A stretch of DNA of 64,000 nucleotides, taken from the NCBI GenBank assembly GCA_001600695.1, contig BCKQ01000019.1, forward strand, positions 213,138 through 277,137. The letters run 5' to 3'. Below, piece by piece: positions 1 to 9,760 of the stretch; position 1 is the first letter of the stretch, and each line of letters begins with the position of its first letter. Both the position numbers and the translations under genes were made by a program. Under the pieces are notes generated by a model. It was not told the DNA's origin and did no database searches. It saw nothing but the letters and a program-made list of their open reading frames with translations. The DNA comes from Ascoidea asiatica. Taxonomy: Eukaryota > Ascomycota > Saccharomycetes > Ascoideales > Ascoideaceae.

Positions 1-138
1 ATTATTGTAATTTTAAAAATTATGAATATATTCATATAAATTATTATTAAAAAGTAATTTAATTCAATTTAATTTAATTTAATCTAATTTAATTATAGTT
101 TCATAAAAATTATAAATTCAGTCACTCTTTTAAAAAAA

Positions 139-1252
139 ATGTTTTTCAATTCAAATTTTAATTTTTCTTCAATTTTAATTATTTTTTTATTAAATTTTTT
201 TTTCTTAAATTCTGTTCAATCCCATGGATATTTAACTGATATTCAAATTGGTGATATTTGGTATCCTGGTTCAAATCCATATGTTGATGTTTATTTAAAA
301 CCAGAAAAAATAGTTTGGCCATTTTATGAAGCTGGTAATGGTCCAGTTGAAGATGTTTCTTTAGTTGATATTGTTTGTAATAAAGGTGCAGAACCTTCAA
401 ATTTAGTTGCTCCTGTAAATGCAGGTGAAGAAATTAATCTTTTTTGGACTGAATGGTTAGATTCTCATAGAGGTCCAGTTATAACATATTTAGCAAATTG
501 TAATGGTAATTGTTCAGAAATGACACCATCTAATTTATCATGGTTTAAAATTGATGAAGCTGGTTTATTAAATGATAATGATTCTTATCCTTATGGATAT
601 TGGGCTTCTGATGCTTTGAAAGCTAATAATAATTCATGGAGTATAACTATCCCTTCAGATATAATTTCTGGTAATTATTTAATGAGACATGAAATTTTAG
701 CTTTACATAATGCAACTTATTTAAATTCTGGACAATTTTATCCATCTTGTACAAATTTAAAAATTTCTAGTAATGGTTCTGCAACTCCAGAAGGTGTTAA
801 ATTTCCAGGTGCTTATAAAAATACTGATCCAGGAATTTTTGTAGATATTTATTATCCAAAACTTTATAATTATACAATTCCAGGTCCTGCTGTTTATAAT
901 TCATCAAGTTCTTCAAGTTCTTTAACCTCAGAAGTTTCTCAAAGCTCAGGAAGTATTTTAGCCTCATCATCATCATCATCATCATCATCTTTTACTATAT
1001 CTTCATCAGTTACAGAACTAGTTGAAGTTGCAGCAGTTACTTCTTCTACTAAATCTTTTACTTCTTTTATTTCTTCAAGTTTAACATCTTCTTTAGCATC
1101 ACCATCATCAGTTAATTTTGGAACTTTATCAACAGAATCAGTCAATTATGGTTCTTTTTCATCCAATTCTAATGTATATTCCAACAAAACTGAACTGGAA
1201 TCATTTTCAATTCCAACTCCAATGCCAAGTGATGAATTTAATAATAATACCC

Positions 1253-1293
<41 letters not shown>

Positions 1294-1386
1294 TATAAAT
1301 TTAATTTTGGACCAATTGGTAATTATACATCATTAGTAACCATTACTGTTACTGAAAAAGTAACTGAATATGCATGTACTGTTTGA
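139..1386 (+). CDS. Secreted AA9 lytic polysaccharide monooxygenase with Ser/Thr/Asn-rich tail
   Basis: Copper enzyme that oxidatively cleaves cellulose or related glucans outside the cell. A hydrophobic signal peptide (residues 1-28) ends exactly before His29 (VQS|HGY), the N-terminal His that forms half of the copper histidine brace. The second brace His is H110 in 'DSHRGPVITY'. The family's 'LMRHEILALH' segment and the 'GQFYPSC' motif (Q199, axial Tyr201) follow, then 'PGAYKNTDPGIFVDIY'. After about residue 255 comes a Ser-rich, then Asn-rich linker. The end, 'TVTEKVTEYACTV', resembles tails of fungal wall and secreted proteins; no GPI signal and no CBM1 are visible. The domain looks intact and functional. 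The family is common in filamentous fungi and rare in budding yeasts. The ATG chosen is the first and gives the signal peptide. Product class is certain; substrate is not. Confidence 0.93.
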
Positions 1387-1432
1387 AAATAATTCATTTA
1401 TTGATATATAAATATATATTTTAATAAATAAG

Positions 1433-1464
<32 letters not shown>

Positions 1465-1522
1465 CCTATTTCTGTTCTCTTCATAAGAAACAAAAACATA
1501 AAAAAGTAATTGAAAAAAAGAA

Positions 1523-1603
1523 CGACAACAGCAGGACTCGAACCTGCGCGGGTAAACCCAAAAGATTTCTAATCTTTCGCCTTAACCACTCGGCCATGTT
1601 GCC
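1523..1603 (-). tRNA. tRNA-Ser(AGA)
   Basis: Cloverleaf read on the minus strand, with acceptor GGCAACA pairing to TGTTGTC. The anticodon loop TTAGAAA sits on the AAAGA/TCTTT stem. A long class II variable arm is present and the T-arm contains GGTTCGAGT. It closely resembles the Saccharomyces serine tRNA read by UCU/UCC codons. No intron is seen. Confidence 0.96.
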
Positions 1604-1878
1604 CACAAACAATTTTTTTTAAAATAGATAAAAGATAGGCTACGCGTATATAATATCCCAAGTTATCGCTAAATTAACTTTTTTTAATCATTTATAAAAA
1701 ATAATCATCATTTAAAGTTTAGAGACCAGAATTGTGGGTTTTATTTTCTAATTTTTAATTTTTAATTTTTTTTTCAGGTCGGTTCCGCATTTGCCGTTGA
1801 CCTTATTTATTACGGGTGTTGAAAGGTCCGTGTTCCGGGGTATAAGTTAAAAATTAAATATTTATTACCTAAAATTAT
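1604..1878. other. Intergenic region with a GC-richer island (about 1776-1848)
   Basis: AT-rich DNA holds ACGCGT (1643-1648) running into TATATAA, then T-rich sequence ending TTTTTTTTCAG. A GC-richer block of about 70 bases follows, whose ends can pair (GGTC...GACC). No ORF explains the block. It could be an upstream element or a small noncoding RNA; I recognise neither. Confidence 0.3.
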
Positions 1879-2437
1879 CTAATGAGTGGTGAGTGTTATA
1901 AACCTTTGATGAATAATGGGAATATAAAATAAAATAAAAAAAACAGTTAAGATTGTAAAAATTACTCTGAAAGGAAATATTGAATCAATATTAAAAATAA
2001 AAAATAAAATATTTGAACTGATTAAAGAAAGTAATAAAATTAAACATGAAAATAAAGAAATATCAAAAAATAAAAATGAAAATGAGAATATTAAATCATA
2101 AATAAGAATAAATAATCTTAAAGTAATTGAATTAATTTGAAATGAACGATAAACAAAATAATTAAAAGCTGTTGATGATATTAATATAAAAAAATTTATA
2201 AATAAATAATATTTAATTCTTTCATTTTCTGGAATAAAAAACCGTTTAAACATTATTAAAAAATTTTGGTTTTGAATTAAATTTTAAAGAAATAAATTTA
2301 TTTTCAATTTCCAAATTTATTTTAATTTTTTCATATTCAATTATATTTAAAATATCATTTAAATTTAAAATTATATAATTTTTTTGATTAATTTCTCTAA
2401 TTTTTGATTTCATTTTTAATTTCATTTTTAATTTCAT
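1879..2437 (-). other. Doubtful small membrane-protein ORF pair (possible frameshift)
   Basis: Two minus-strand frames abut: 2437-2246 (63 codons, Lys/Ile/Asn-rich) and 2253-1879 (124 codons, about four hydrophobic segments, start MFKRFFIPENER). They overlap by eight bases next to a T6 run, so one indel would fuse them into a protein of about 185 residues with a soluble N-terminus and a multi-pass C-terminus. No family is recognised. Strongly AT-rich sequence readily yields hydrophobic frames, so this may be fortuitous. Confidence 0.3.
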
Positions 2438-2687
2438 TTTTAATGTAATATAATATAATATAATATAATATTATAGTAGATAAGATATGAATTGAAATAT
2501 AATGAAATATAATGAAATATAAAGAAATATAGAAAGAAAGTTGAGACCATTTCAATGGATCCGAAGAATATACCAATTTGAAACATAATGTGAAATACAT
2601 GATATGATATATGATATATGATATATGATATATGATATATGATATATGATATATGATATATTAGAATATAATGGAAGAGAATATTAT
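2438..2687. repeat. Simple-sequence repeats
   Basis: Contains an (AATAT)n tract near 2445-2475, repeated 'gaaatataat' near 2490-2530 and a (GATATAT)n array at about 2600-2660. No gene is seen on either strand. The array sits just past the 3' end of the RRM gene. Confidence 0.75.
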
Positions 2688-3080
2688 TTATAATGTAATT
2701 TTATTAATATTAATACTTTTTGAACAGAATAAATAATTATTAAAATATTCAAAACCATTAATGTTTTTTATAGCTTCTTGAGAATCAGTGATTTCTTCAA
2801 ATTCAATATCTGCATATACATTTTTTTTATTATTATTATTTTTATTATTATTATTGTTATTATTTGATAATTTTAATGAGATTATATTACCAAAAGGTAA
2901 AAAAAGTGAATAAAGATCATTTTCAGTTATTGAAATTGGTAAATTGACTAAGATTGTTAGTAACTTGTTGTGATTAGTGGTTATTGGTTATAATACTTGT
3001 TATAATACTTGTTATAATACTTGTTATAATACTGGTTATAAGTCAGTGGAATACTTACCAACATGAACAGTTGAACTCAT
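2688..3080 (-). CDS. Small single-RRM protein, spliced (22-nt first exon)
   Basis: Spliced gene read on the minus strand. Exon 1 is 3080-3059 (ATG plus 19 bases). Intron 3058-2948 (111 bases) has donor GTAAGT, branch site TACTAAC (2962-2956) and acceptor CTTAG. Exon 2 is 2947-2688 and ends in TAA. The joined frame is 93 codons, starting MSSTVHVVNLPISITENDL. It gives an RRM with RNP2-like 'VHVVNLP', then 'LYSLFLPFGNI', an Asn/Lys insert, RNP1-like 'VYADIEFEE' and 'DSQEAIKNINGFEYF'. The spacing resembles the RRM of cyclophilin-33/PPIE, but no isomerase domain follows. RNA binding is inferred from the fold; partner and process are unknown. Splice signals are all consensus and the frame closes exactly. 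Confidence 0.82.
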
Positions 3081-3420
3081 TGCAATGAAGTCGATTACCT
3101 GTTCAATTGACTGCTACTCCTTTACTTCTCTTACTTCTCTTACTTCAATAACTTCTCTTCCTTCTCTTACTTGTCTTACTTCTCTTCCTTCTTCTTCTTC
3201 TTCTTCTTCTTGTTATTGTTATTGTTATTGTTATTGTTTATAAGTTGCTTTTGTGGGTTATTGATCACATGACATACAAATCAAAACTAATCACCTGACC
3301 GTATCACCTGACCATATCACATGACCATATCACATGACTGCAAACGACCACAATCCACCACCCCTTTCCCTTGTCCTGTGCTGTTCTTTCTCTGGTGTTT
3401 TTTAACCACCGCTGAGTTCT
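3081..3420. promoter_or_regulatory. Intergenic region with 13-bp periodic ATCACMTGAC array
   Basis: Lies between the RRM gene (minus) and the RNase P RNA candidate (plus). CT-rich tracts (ACTTCTCTT repeats, (CTT)n, (TTATTG)n) occupy 3115-3240. ATCAC(A/C)TGAC occurs at 3264, 3290, 3303, 3316 and 3329; the last four are exactly 13 bp apart and the first lies two periods earlier. The core is an E-box-like CACMTG. Upstream control of the flanking genes is an inference. Confidence 0.6.
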
Positions 3421-3775
3421 TGTGGCTCAGTGGCAAATCGGTGGGGTCTGAGGCTTCCTGAGTAAACCTGTTTCCAACAAAAACCGGTTCTTTTCGTTCC
3501 GGTTCGACTCTCGCAGGTGGGAAATTCGGTGAAACTTTTCCCAGTGCTGCAGCACTTACATAAACAAGGCTCGTGAGAGCGCCATTCGTCCAGGATGGAG
3601 GGGATCACTAGCAATTCCGGGGGCAGCACCTGACTGCCCCCATGGCAGATTCCCTGGGAAATTGGCCAGAGCCCCCGGACGGCCTCCGGGTCGGCTCTCA
3701 GAGCTGTTCAGTTCAATACCCAAACAGGCAATACGCACTCAATACCGATCACAGCTCCAGTCCCACGGATCTTCT
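3421..3775 (+). ncRNA. RPR1: Probable RNase P RNA (RPR1)
   Basis: GC-rich, highly structured, non-coding island in AT-rich DNA. It would be the catalytic RNA that trims tRNA 5' leaders. Blocks match my memory of yeast RPR1 in order: 'GTGGCTCAGTGGCAAATC' at 3422-3439, 'AAACCTGTTT' near 3464-3473, 'AGGTGGGAAATTCGGTG' at about 3515-3531, then 'CAGTG', and 'CCCAAACAGGCAA' near the 3' end. A perfect hairpin GGGGGCAG...CTGCCCCC lies at about 3620-3642. Pol III signals are TGGCTCAGTGG (A box, 3423-3433), GGTTCGACTC (B box, 3501-3510) and T7 at 3775-3781. Both ends are approximate. The alternative is another pol III RNA, but the two core matches favour RNase P. ELP2 starts 180 bp downstream. Confidence 0.68.
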
Positions 3776-3957
3776 TTTTTTCTTCACTTCTTCACTTCTT
3801 CACTTCTTCACTTCTTCACTTCTTTCATTCATTGCAAAATTTTCTTTGTTTTCTATCGAAATATATCAAATAAATACCAATTAAATCTATATCTATCTAT
3901 ATACTTATATATCTATATATACTCATATTCAATACCAACTTTTCAATAAAAAATATA

Positions 3958-6651
3958 ATGAAATCATTATTAACCAATGAATCAATAATCATTGGTTCAA
4001 ATCCATTAAATCAATGTTCAGATTATAATAATTTTTTAAAATTAATTGTTTTTGGTTCTGGAAATTTAATTTCAATTTTTAATCCATTTAAAATTAAAAA
4101 TGGTATTTTAAAAACTTTAAAATCTCATAAAGATAAAATTATAAATTTAAAATTTTTACCAAATTCAAATTTCTTAATCTCTACAAGTGTTGATTCATCT
4201 ATTAAAATTTGGAAATATAATAAAAACTCTAATAACAATAATGATAACAATAATGATAATGATAATGATAATGATATAAGTTGGGAATTATTTCAAACTA
4301 TTGAAATTAAAGAAAGTAATAACGATAATAATAATGAAAATGATAATAAAAATTCTTCAATTTTATCTTTATCAACTACAAATCATCAATTAAATTTAAA
4401 TTCAAATCCAAATAATATTAATAATAATAATCAATTATCTTTTGTAATTTCAAATTCAAATGGTAATATATATATATATACATTTAATAAATTTGAAAAT
4501 GAATTTAAAAATATAAAAAAATTTAAAATAACCGCTGATAATAATAATAATAATAATTTTTTATTTTATCCATTATCTTTATTATTATTAAATTTTTTTA
4601 ATAATGATTATATTTTAATAATTTCTGGTACAAATAATTTTATTTATTTTTATTCTTTTACAATTTTAAATAATTTAAAAATTAATAATTTTAATTATAA
4701 TTTTAAATTATCTGGTCATGAAGATTGGATTAAATCTTTATCAATCAAGAAATTAAATAATAACAACAATAACAACAATAACAACAATAACTCTTTTGGT
4801 GATTATTATTTAGCTTCTGGTTCTCAAGATAAATATATAAGAATTTGGAATATAAATATTTCAAATAATTCATCAAATAATTCATCAATAGATTCATCAA
4901 CTGATTCAATAATCAATAGTAAATTATTGAATAATAAAATTTATAAAATTAAATTAATTTCAAATTTAAATATAATTTATAAAATTAATTTTGATTCTTT
5001 AATTATTGGTAATGATGATTGGATTTCTTCATTAACTTGGAATCCAAATTATTTAAATTTAAATTTATTATCAACTTCAAATGATGGTAATTTAATAATT
5101 TGGAAAATTGATAATAAAACTAAAATTTGGTATTCAATTTCTATACTTGGTAATTTATTAAATAATTTTAAAGGTTCAAATTCTATCTTTGGTTCTTCAA
5201 ATGATTTCTTAAATTCTTTTTGGATTAATAATAATAATAATAATAATGATTATATTTTAACAAATACAAAAAATGGTGCTTTTAAATCTTGGATTAATGA
5301 TAATACAAAAAATGACTTTAATTGGAAAGAATATTATTCATTATCTGGTTCTATAAAAGAAATTACTGATTTATCTTGGTCTGAATCAAATTATTTATTA
5401 TCAACTTCTTTAGATAAAACAACAAGATTATATTCAAAATTAGCCGCTGATACAAATAATAATAATAATACAAATAACTGGTATGAATTTTCAAGACCAC
5501 AAATTCATGGTTATGAAATGATATGTATAAAATCTTTAAATAATAATCAATTCATAAGCGCCGGTGATGAAAAAATTTTAAGAGTTTTTAATAAACCAAA
5601 ATCAATTAAAAATTTATTAAATAATTTATCAACTTCCACTGATATTGATAATAACCAAGATAATAATAATGATAATGATGATGATGAAATTGAAAATGTT
5701 TCTGTACCAACTTTAGGTTTATCAAATAAAATTGAAAAAATTTTAAATGAAAATGGTGAAGAAATTAATTTAAATTCAATTGAATTAAATTCTTTAATTA
5801 ATCAACCTAATGAAAATCATTTAGAAAAATTTACTTTATGGATTGAAAATGAAAAATTATATGGTCATGGTTTTGAAATTATAAATTTAGATATTTCAAA
5901 TAATAAAAAATTTTTAATAACTTCATGTAAATCAAATAATTTAAATCATTCAAAATTAATTTTATATCAAATTTTAAATAATAACAAAATTTTTAAAAAA
6001 ATTAATTCATTACCTGAATTAAAATTTCATAATTTAACTGTAACTTCATTAAAATTCTCAATTGATGATTTATTCATATTAGCAGTTTCAAGAGATAGAA
6101 AATTTTCAATTTGGGAATTTAATAATAATTTTATTAATCCAAATTTTATCCTAAAAACTTTTAATGAAAAAGCTCATTCAAAAATTATTTGGGATTGTTG
6201 TTGGATTCCATCAATAAAATTTGGTTATTTTTTTATAACTTGTTCAAGAGATAAATCAATAAAATTATGGAATTTTTTACCAAATAATATTATAAATTAT
6301 AAATTAATTACTCAAATTAAAAATTTTAATTCTTCAGTAACTTCAATTGATATTTTAAAAGATTTAATAAATTATTCAATTTCTTTAATTTCTATTGGTT
6401 TAGAAAATGGTGATATTTATATATATTCAATAAATTTAAAAAATTTAAAAAATTCAGAAAATTCAGAAAATATTGAATTTAAATTAATTGAAAAATTAAA
6501 TTATGATTTAACTCCAGATGATAGAATTAATTCAATTAATTGGAGTTATAAATGTAAAAATGAAAATAAATATATGTTAGCTGTTGGAAGTTCTGATAAT
6601 TCTATAAGAATTTTTAGTTTCAAACTTGAAAATCTTTTAAAAGTTTTATAA
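3958..6651 (+). CDS. ELP2: Elongator complex subunit 2 (WD40)
   Basis: Scaffold subunit of Elongator, which modifies wobble uridines of tRNAs in the cytoplasm. Many WD40 blades are visible, for example 'LKSHKDKIINLKFLPNSNFL', 'SASQ'-type 'ASGSQDKYIRIWNI', 'CSRDKSIKLWNF' and a final 'VGSSDNSIRIFSF'. The Elp2 signature 'LSTSLDKTTRLYSK' followed by 'WYEFSRPQIHGYEM' and 'ISAGDEKILRVFNKPKS' identifies it rather than a generic WD protein. At 897 residues it is longer than the 788 of S. cerevisiae, mostly through Asn/Asp-rich inserts in loops between blades. The ATG is the first in frame and follows a short AT-rich leader. No intron is needed. Confidence 0.95.
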   Translation: MKSLLTNESIIIGSNPLNQCSDYNNFLKLIVFGSGNLISIFNPFKIKNGILKTLKSHKDKIINLKFLPNSNFLISTSVDSSIKIWKYNKNSNNNNDNNNDNDNDNDISWELFQTIEIKESNNDNNNENDNKNSSILSLSTTNHQLNLNSNPNNINNNNQLSFVISNSNGNIYIYTFNKFENEFKNIKKFKITADNNNNNNFLFYPLSLLLLNFFNNDYILIISGTNNFIYFYSFTILNNLKINNFNYNFKLSGHEDWIKSLSIKKLNNNNNNNNNNNNSFGDYYLASGSQDKYIRIWNINISNNSSNNSSIDSSTDSIINSKLLNNKIYKIKLISNLNIIYKINFDSLIIGNDDWISSLTWNPNYLNLNLLSTSNDGNLIIWKIDNKTKIWYSISILGNLLNNFKGSNSIFGSSNDFLNSFWINNNNNNNDYILTNTKNGAFKSWINDNTKNDFNWKEYYSLSGSIKEITDLSWSESNYLLSTSLDKTTRLYSKLAADTNNNNNTNNWYEFSRPQIHGYEMICIKSLNNNQFISAGDEKILRVFNKPKSIKNLLNNLSTSTDIDNNQDNNNDNDDDEIENVSVPTLGLSNKIEKILNENGEEINLNSIELNSLINQPNENHLEKFTLWIENEKLYGHGFEIINLDISNNKKFLITSCKSNNLNHSKLILYQILNNNKIFKKINSLPELKFHNLTVTSLKFSIDDLFILAVSRDRKFSIWEFNNNFINPNFILKTFNEKAHSKIIWDCCWIPSIKFGYFFITCSRDKSIKLWNFLPNNIINYKLITQIKNFNSSVTSIDILKDLINYSISLISIGLENGDIYIYSINLKNLKNSENSENIEFKLIEKLNYDLTPDDRINSINWSYKCKNENKYMLAVGSSDNSIRIFSFKLENLLKVL

Positions 6652-6918
6652 ATAAATATTTATTAAATAAAAAGTTAAATTTTTTCAAATAAAAAATGTT
6701 TCTTCTTTTTGATTGAAAAGAAATTGAATAATATTTATGATATATTTTCAATATATAGTTATTTAATATGAATTAAAAAAAGGTAAAATCAAAATGAAAT
6801 ATTGAGTTTAATAGAATAAAAATAAATTTTTAGGTTACTATAAAATAAAAAATAATGAGATAAATAAAAAAAAATAGAACTATAAAATAAAAGAATTAAT
6901 AAAAGAAAAAAATGTTAA

Positions 6919-8793
6919 TTAAATTTCATAAGTAACACCTTCATATCTTTCAACAAATTTTTTAGGAATTTCAGCATACTTTGATCTTATAAAATCAGCA
7001 AAACCTTTACCTAAACCATCTAATCTACTTGATGAAGATATACCTCTACCTAAGATACCATAGACAACAAAATGAACAGCTTTAATTAATGGCATTTCAA
7101 CTCTTTCAATATAAAACCAATCTTCCCAATCTTCACCAATAAACTCTTTCATTTTATCTTTTGTTAAATAAGTTTTTAACCATTCATATTCATCATCTTC
7201 ATGAACAAATAAACCAATATTAACATTACTACCTTTATCACCAGATCTTGCTAAAACAATTTTTTCTAATTCAGTCTCAATAGTTGGACCAAATGTTTTT
7301 AATTCAACTGGATTTGCAGTTTCATAATTTTCTCTAATACCAAATTCAGAAAATTTTGTAACTCTATCAGCATCAAAAGTTTCAGTTGAATTATCTATTG
7401 GACTTAAAATTGTAACTTTTTCATCAAGATCTTTTTGACCTATTAAACATGGAAAATAAGCATTATATTTTGTTGGATGAAAAGTTCTTTGATCCATTGA
7501 AGTATGCATACCAGAATAATGTTGCATACCATATTTCATAAAACCATAAATTAAAGATGTTGCAACTTTAAAATCTTTTGTTTGAGCAAAAATTCTACAA
7601 AATGCTGTACCTCTATTTTGACCAGCTGGATTTTTATCAGATTTACCAAAAATTTGAAAATCTAAAACATCAAATTTATCATAAGTATTTTCTTCTTTTA
7701 AAGCATGAATTAATTGTTTTTTTAAGAAATTAAATTTAAATTCAGAATTTGTACCAGTTGCACAAAATGTTGTTTCACATTGATAACCACCTTGATAAAA
7801 TAAAGATAATTTAGTTGTTGGAGGTGGAGGTAAACCTTTAACACCAGTTATTTTAACTCTATTTTTTGCAACTTGTTGAACTTTAACATCATGAAGATCA
7901 GCAATAACATCACTATTAAGATATTTTGTACCTTGTAATTCATATAATAATTGACATCTAATATTATCAACATTTACTAAACCATTAAGAGATTCATGTT
8001 TTGTAATAATACAAGTACCATCACTTGCAACTTCAGCAATTGGATAACCTAAATCAATTAATTTTTCAATTGGTTTATATCTTTCAAAATCACAAAAATT
8101 AGCACCAGTACTATAACCAGAACATTCAATTAAATGACCTGCAATTAAAGAACCAGCTAATTTATCATAATCATCAACTTTCCAACCATGCCACCAAGCA
8201 GATAAACCAATAATTGGGGAAGCATCAGCAATTCTACCACATATTATAATATCAGCACCATTTTCAAGACCTTTGATAATACCTCTTGCACCAAGATAAG
8301 CATTACAACTAACAATATCAACATTATCATAATCTTTTAAAAATCTAGTTGTAATATCACTATATTTAATATCTGGATTTGCAGAATCTAAATGTTTTAA
8401 ATGATATTCAGGTTTTATAAAATCTTTTGCTTTTTCAACTAAATTATCACCAGAAACATAAGCAACTTTTAAATTATAATTTTTTGCAACAACTTCTTCA
8501 TGAATTCTTTCAGCTAAACCTTTTGCATTTTGAGCTCCACCATCTAAAACAACTTTAATTCTTTTTTCATTAATAACTGATAAAGTTTTTAAAATTGATA
8601 ATTCTGCATTTTTTTCCCAACCTGGATGTTTACCATTTTTATAAGCTTCTGCATTACTTGCAATATTAACTTCTGCTAAATAATCACCATATAAAGCATC
8701 AACTTTTCCTTCAGTGGCTTGTCTATACATATTAATAGCTGTATCATTCATTGCACCTGCGCAATCAGCAATAATAATTGGACGTTTACCCAT
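6919..8793 (-). CDS. AtuA-like (DUF1446) acyclic terpene utilisation family protein
   Basis: The 624-residue protein begins 'MGKRPIIIADCAGAMNDTAI' and matches the AtuA/DUF1446 family: 'VDALYGDYLAEV', 'RIKVVLDGGAQNAKGLAERI' and 'ADIIICGRIADASPIIGLSA'. The C-terminal AtuA-like domain contains the diagnostic 'LARSGDKGSNVNIGLFV' (about residues 515-531). The bacterial founders work in citronellol/geraniol catabolism beside acyl-CoA enzymes; the fungal reaction is not established. The divergent neighbour 970 bp away is a class III CoA-transferase-like protein, which suggests a shared acyl-CoA catabolic step (inference). The protein has few Asn runs and appears intact and conserved. A cytosolic location is likely, since no targeting sequence is visible. 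Confidence 0.88.
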   Translation of the reverse strand: MGKRPIIIADCAGAMNDTAINMYRQATEGKVDALYGDYLAEVNIASNAEAYKNGKHPGWEKNAELSILKTLSVINEKRIKVVLDGGAQNAKGLAERIHEEVVAKNYNLKVAYVSGDNLVEKAKDFIKPEYHLKHLDSANPDIKYSDITTRFLKDYDNVDIVSCNAYLGARGIIKGLENGADIIICGRIADASPIIGLSAWWHGWKVDDYDKLAGSLIAGHLIECSGYSTGANFCDFERYKPIEKLIDLGYPIAEVASDGTCIITKHESLNGLVNVDNIRCQLLYELQGTKYLNSDVIADLHDVKVQQVAKNRVKITGVKGLPPPPTTKLSLFYQGGYQCETTFCATGTNSEFKFNFLKKQLIHALKEENTYDKFDVLDFQIFGKSDKNPAGQNRGTAFCRIFAQTKDFKVATSLIYGFMKYGMQHYSGMHTSMDQRTFHPTKYNAYFPCLIGQKDLDEKVTILSPIDNSTETFDADRVTKFSEFGIRENYETANPVELKTFGPTIETELEKIVLARSGDKGSNVNIGLFVHEDDEYEWLKTYLTKDKMKEFIGEDWEDWFYIERVEMPLIKAVHFVVYGILGRGISSSSRLDGLGKGFADFIRSKYAEIPKKFVERYEGVTYEI

Positions 8794-9760
8794 TTTTTAA
8801 ATTGAATTGTATTTGTTATTTGTGTTTGATTGTTTGTTTGATAATTGAATATATATTTGTATTCAATTGTATTTGTATTTGTATTTGTAATTGTAATTGT
8901 AATTAAATTTATATTTGTAATTATTTAATAATTATTTCTTAATAAATAAAACTAGAAATTGAAAATATATTTATAAAAGGAGGATAAAAGATTATTTATA
9001 TATTAAATAACTCATTTCTTAAAAAACAAGCTGCAAATTCATGAAATTAAGAAATTCAGTGTTAAAATTGAAATTTTGAATAAAATTACTCCAAACAAAA
9101 GCCAATCAAAACCAAAATAACATTATGTCAGATATCTTATGTCAGAACTCTTACCACAGATATATTATGTCAGATATTATGTCAGATATTATGTCAGATA
9201 TTATGTCAGATATTATTTAAAATATAAATAGCTTTTATTACGTAATATTTCCTCACGTAATCCACCTGAGAACAATGAAATTTTTCTATTTCTGGGGTAA
9301 CAGGATAAGGTTTTATCCTAAAATCCCGAGATTTACAGGCAGCCTAAACCTTAAATGTCGGGTGTTTAAAAACCACACACCCATCGGCATTACGCCGTGC
9401 ATTCCGGTTCCCTAGAATTCTCTCCGCAATAAAAAAGCACGTGTTGTCTTACGTGAGATGGCTGACGGGGGTTCATTACCCTCGTATTACGTGAGAATTC
9501 TTACATCAGACCATTAAGGAACTGTTTGTTGTCAAAAGAATAAAAGAAATGTTGCAAGAAATTTTCAATTTCAACTTTTTATATAAATATTAATACTTTT
9601 GCTCTATGTTTTTTGGATGGGTTCTTTTGTTTGTTCAATTAAAGAATAAATAATTTTGATTGTATTTCTACTTTCAATTATAATTCTAGTTTTTTATTAA
9701 TTTTTTTGGTTTTTTTCAAAAATTCATATATTTTCACTATATAACTTCTTTTTAATTAAA
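8794..9760. promoter_or_regulatory. Divergent promoter with 12-bp repeat, ACGT-core sites and a CGG/CCG palindrome
   Basis: Shared upstream region of the AtuA-like and CoA-transferase-like genes. TGTCAGATATTA is repeated four times head to tail (9168-9215), with degenerate copies just upstream. ACGT-core sites are TTACGTAA (9238), CACGTAA (9254), CACGTG (9438) and TTACGTGA (9449 and 9487), typical of bZIP or bHLH factors. CGGCATTACGCCG (9385-9397) is a CGG-N7-CCG palindrome of Zn2Cys6 type. Small hairpins (GGATAA...TTATCC, GGGTGT...ACACCC) also occur near 9300-9390. All functions are inferred from motifs. Confidence 0.55.

Noticed and set aside
1903-1974. Possible box C/D snoRNA (TGATGA ... 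CTGA with CCTT/AAGG stem)
   Set aside because: C box lacks the preceding purine, the stem is only 4 bp, and it overlaps low-complexity AT DNA; no rRNA target could be assigned.
3402-3949. Several short ORFs in the GC-rich island
   Set aside because: They overlap on both strands and coincide with the structured RNase P RNA candidate; no protein family fits.
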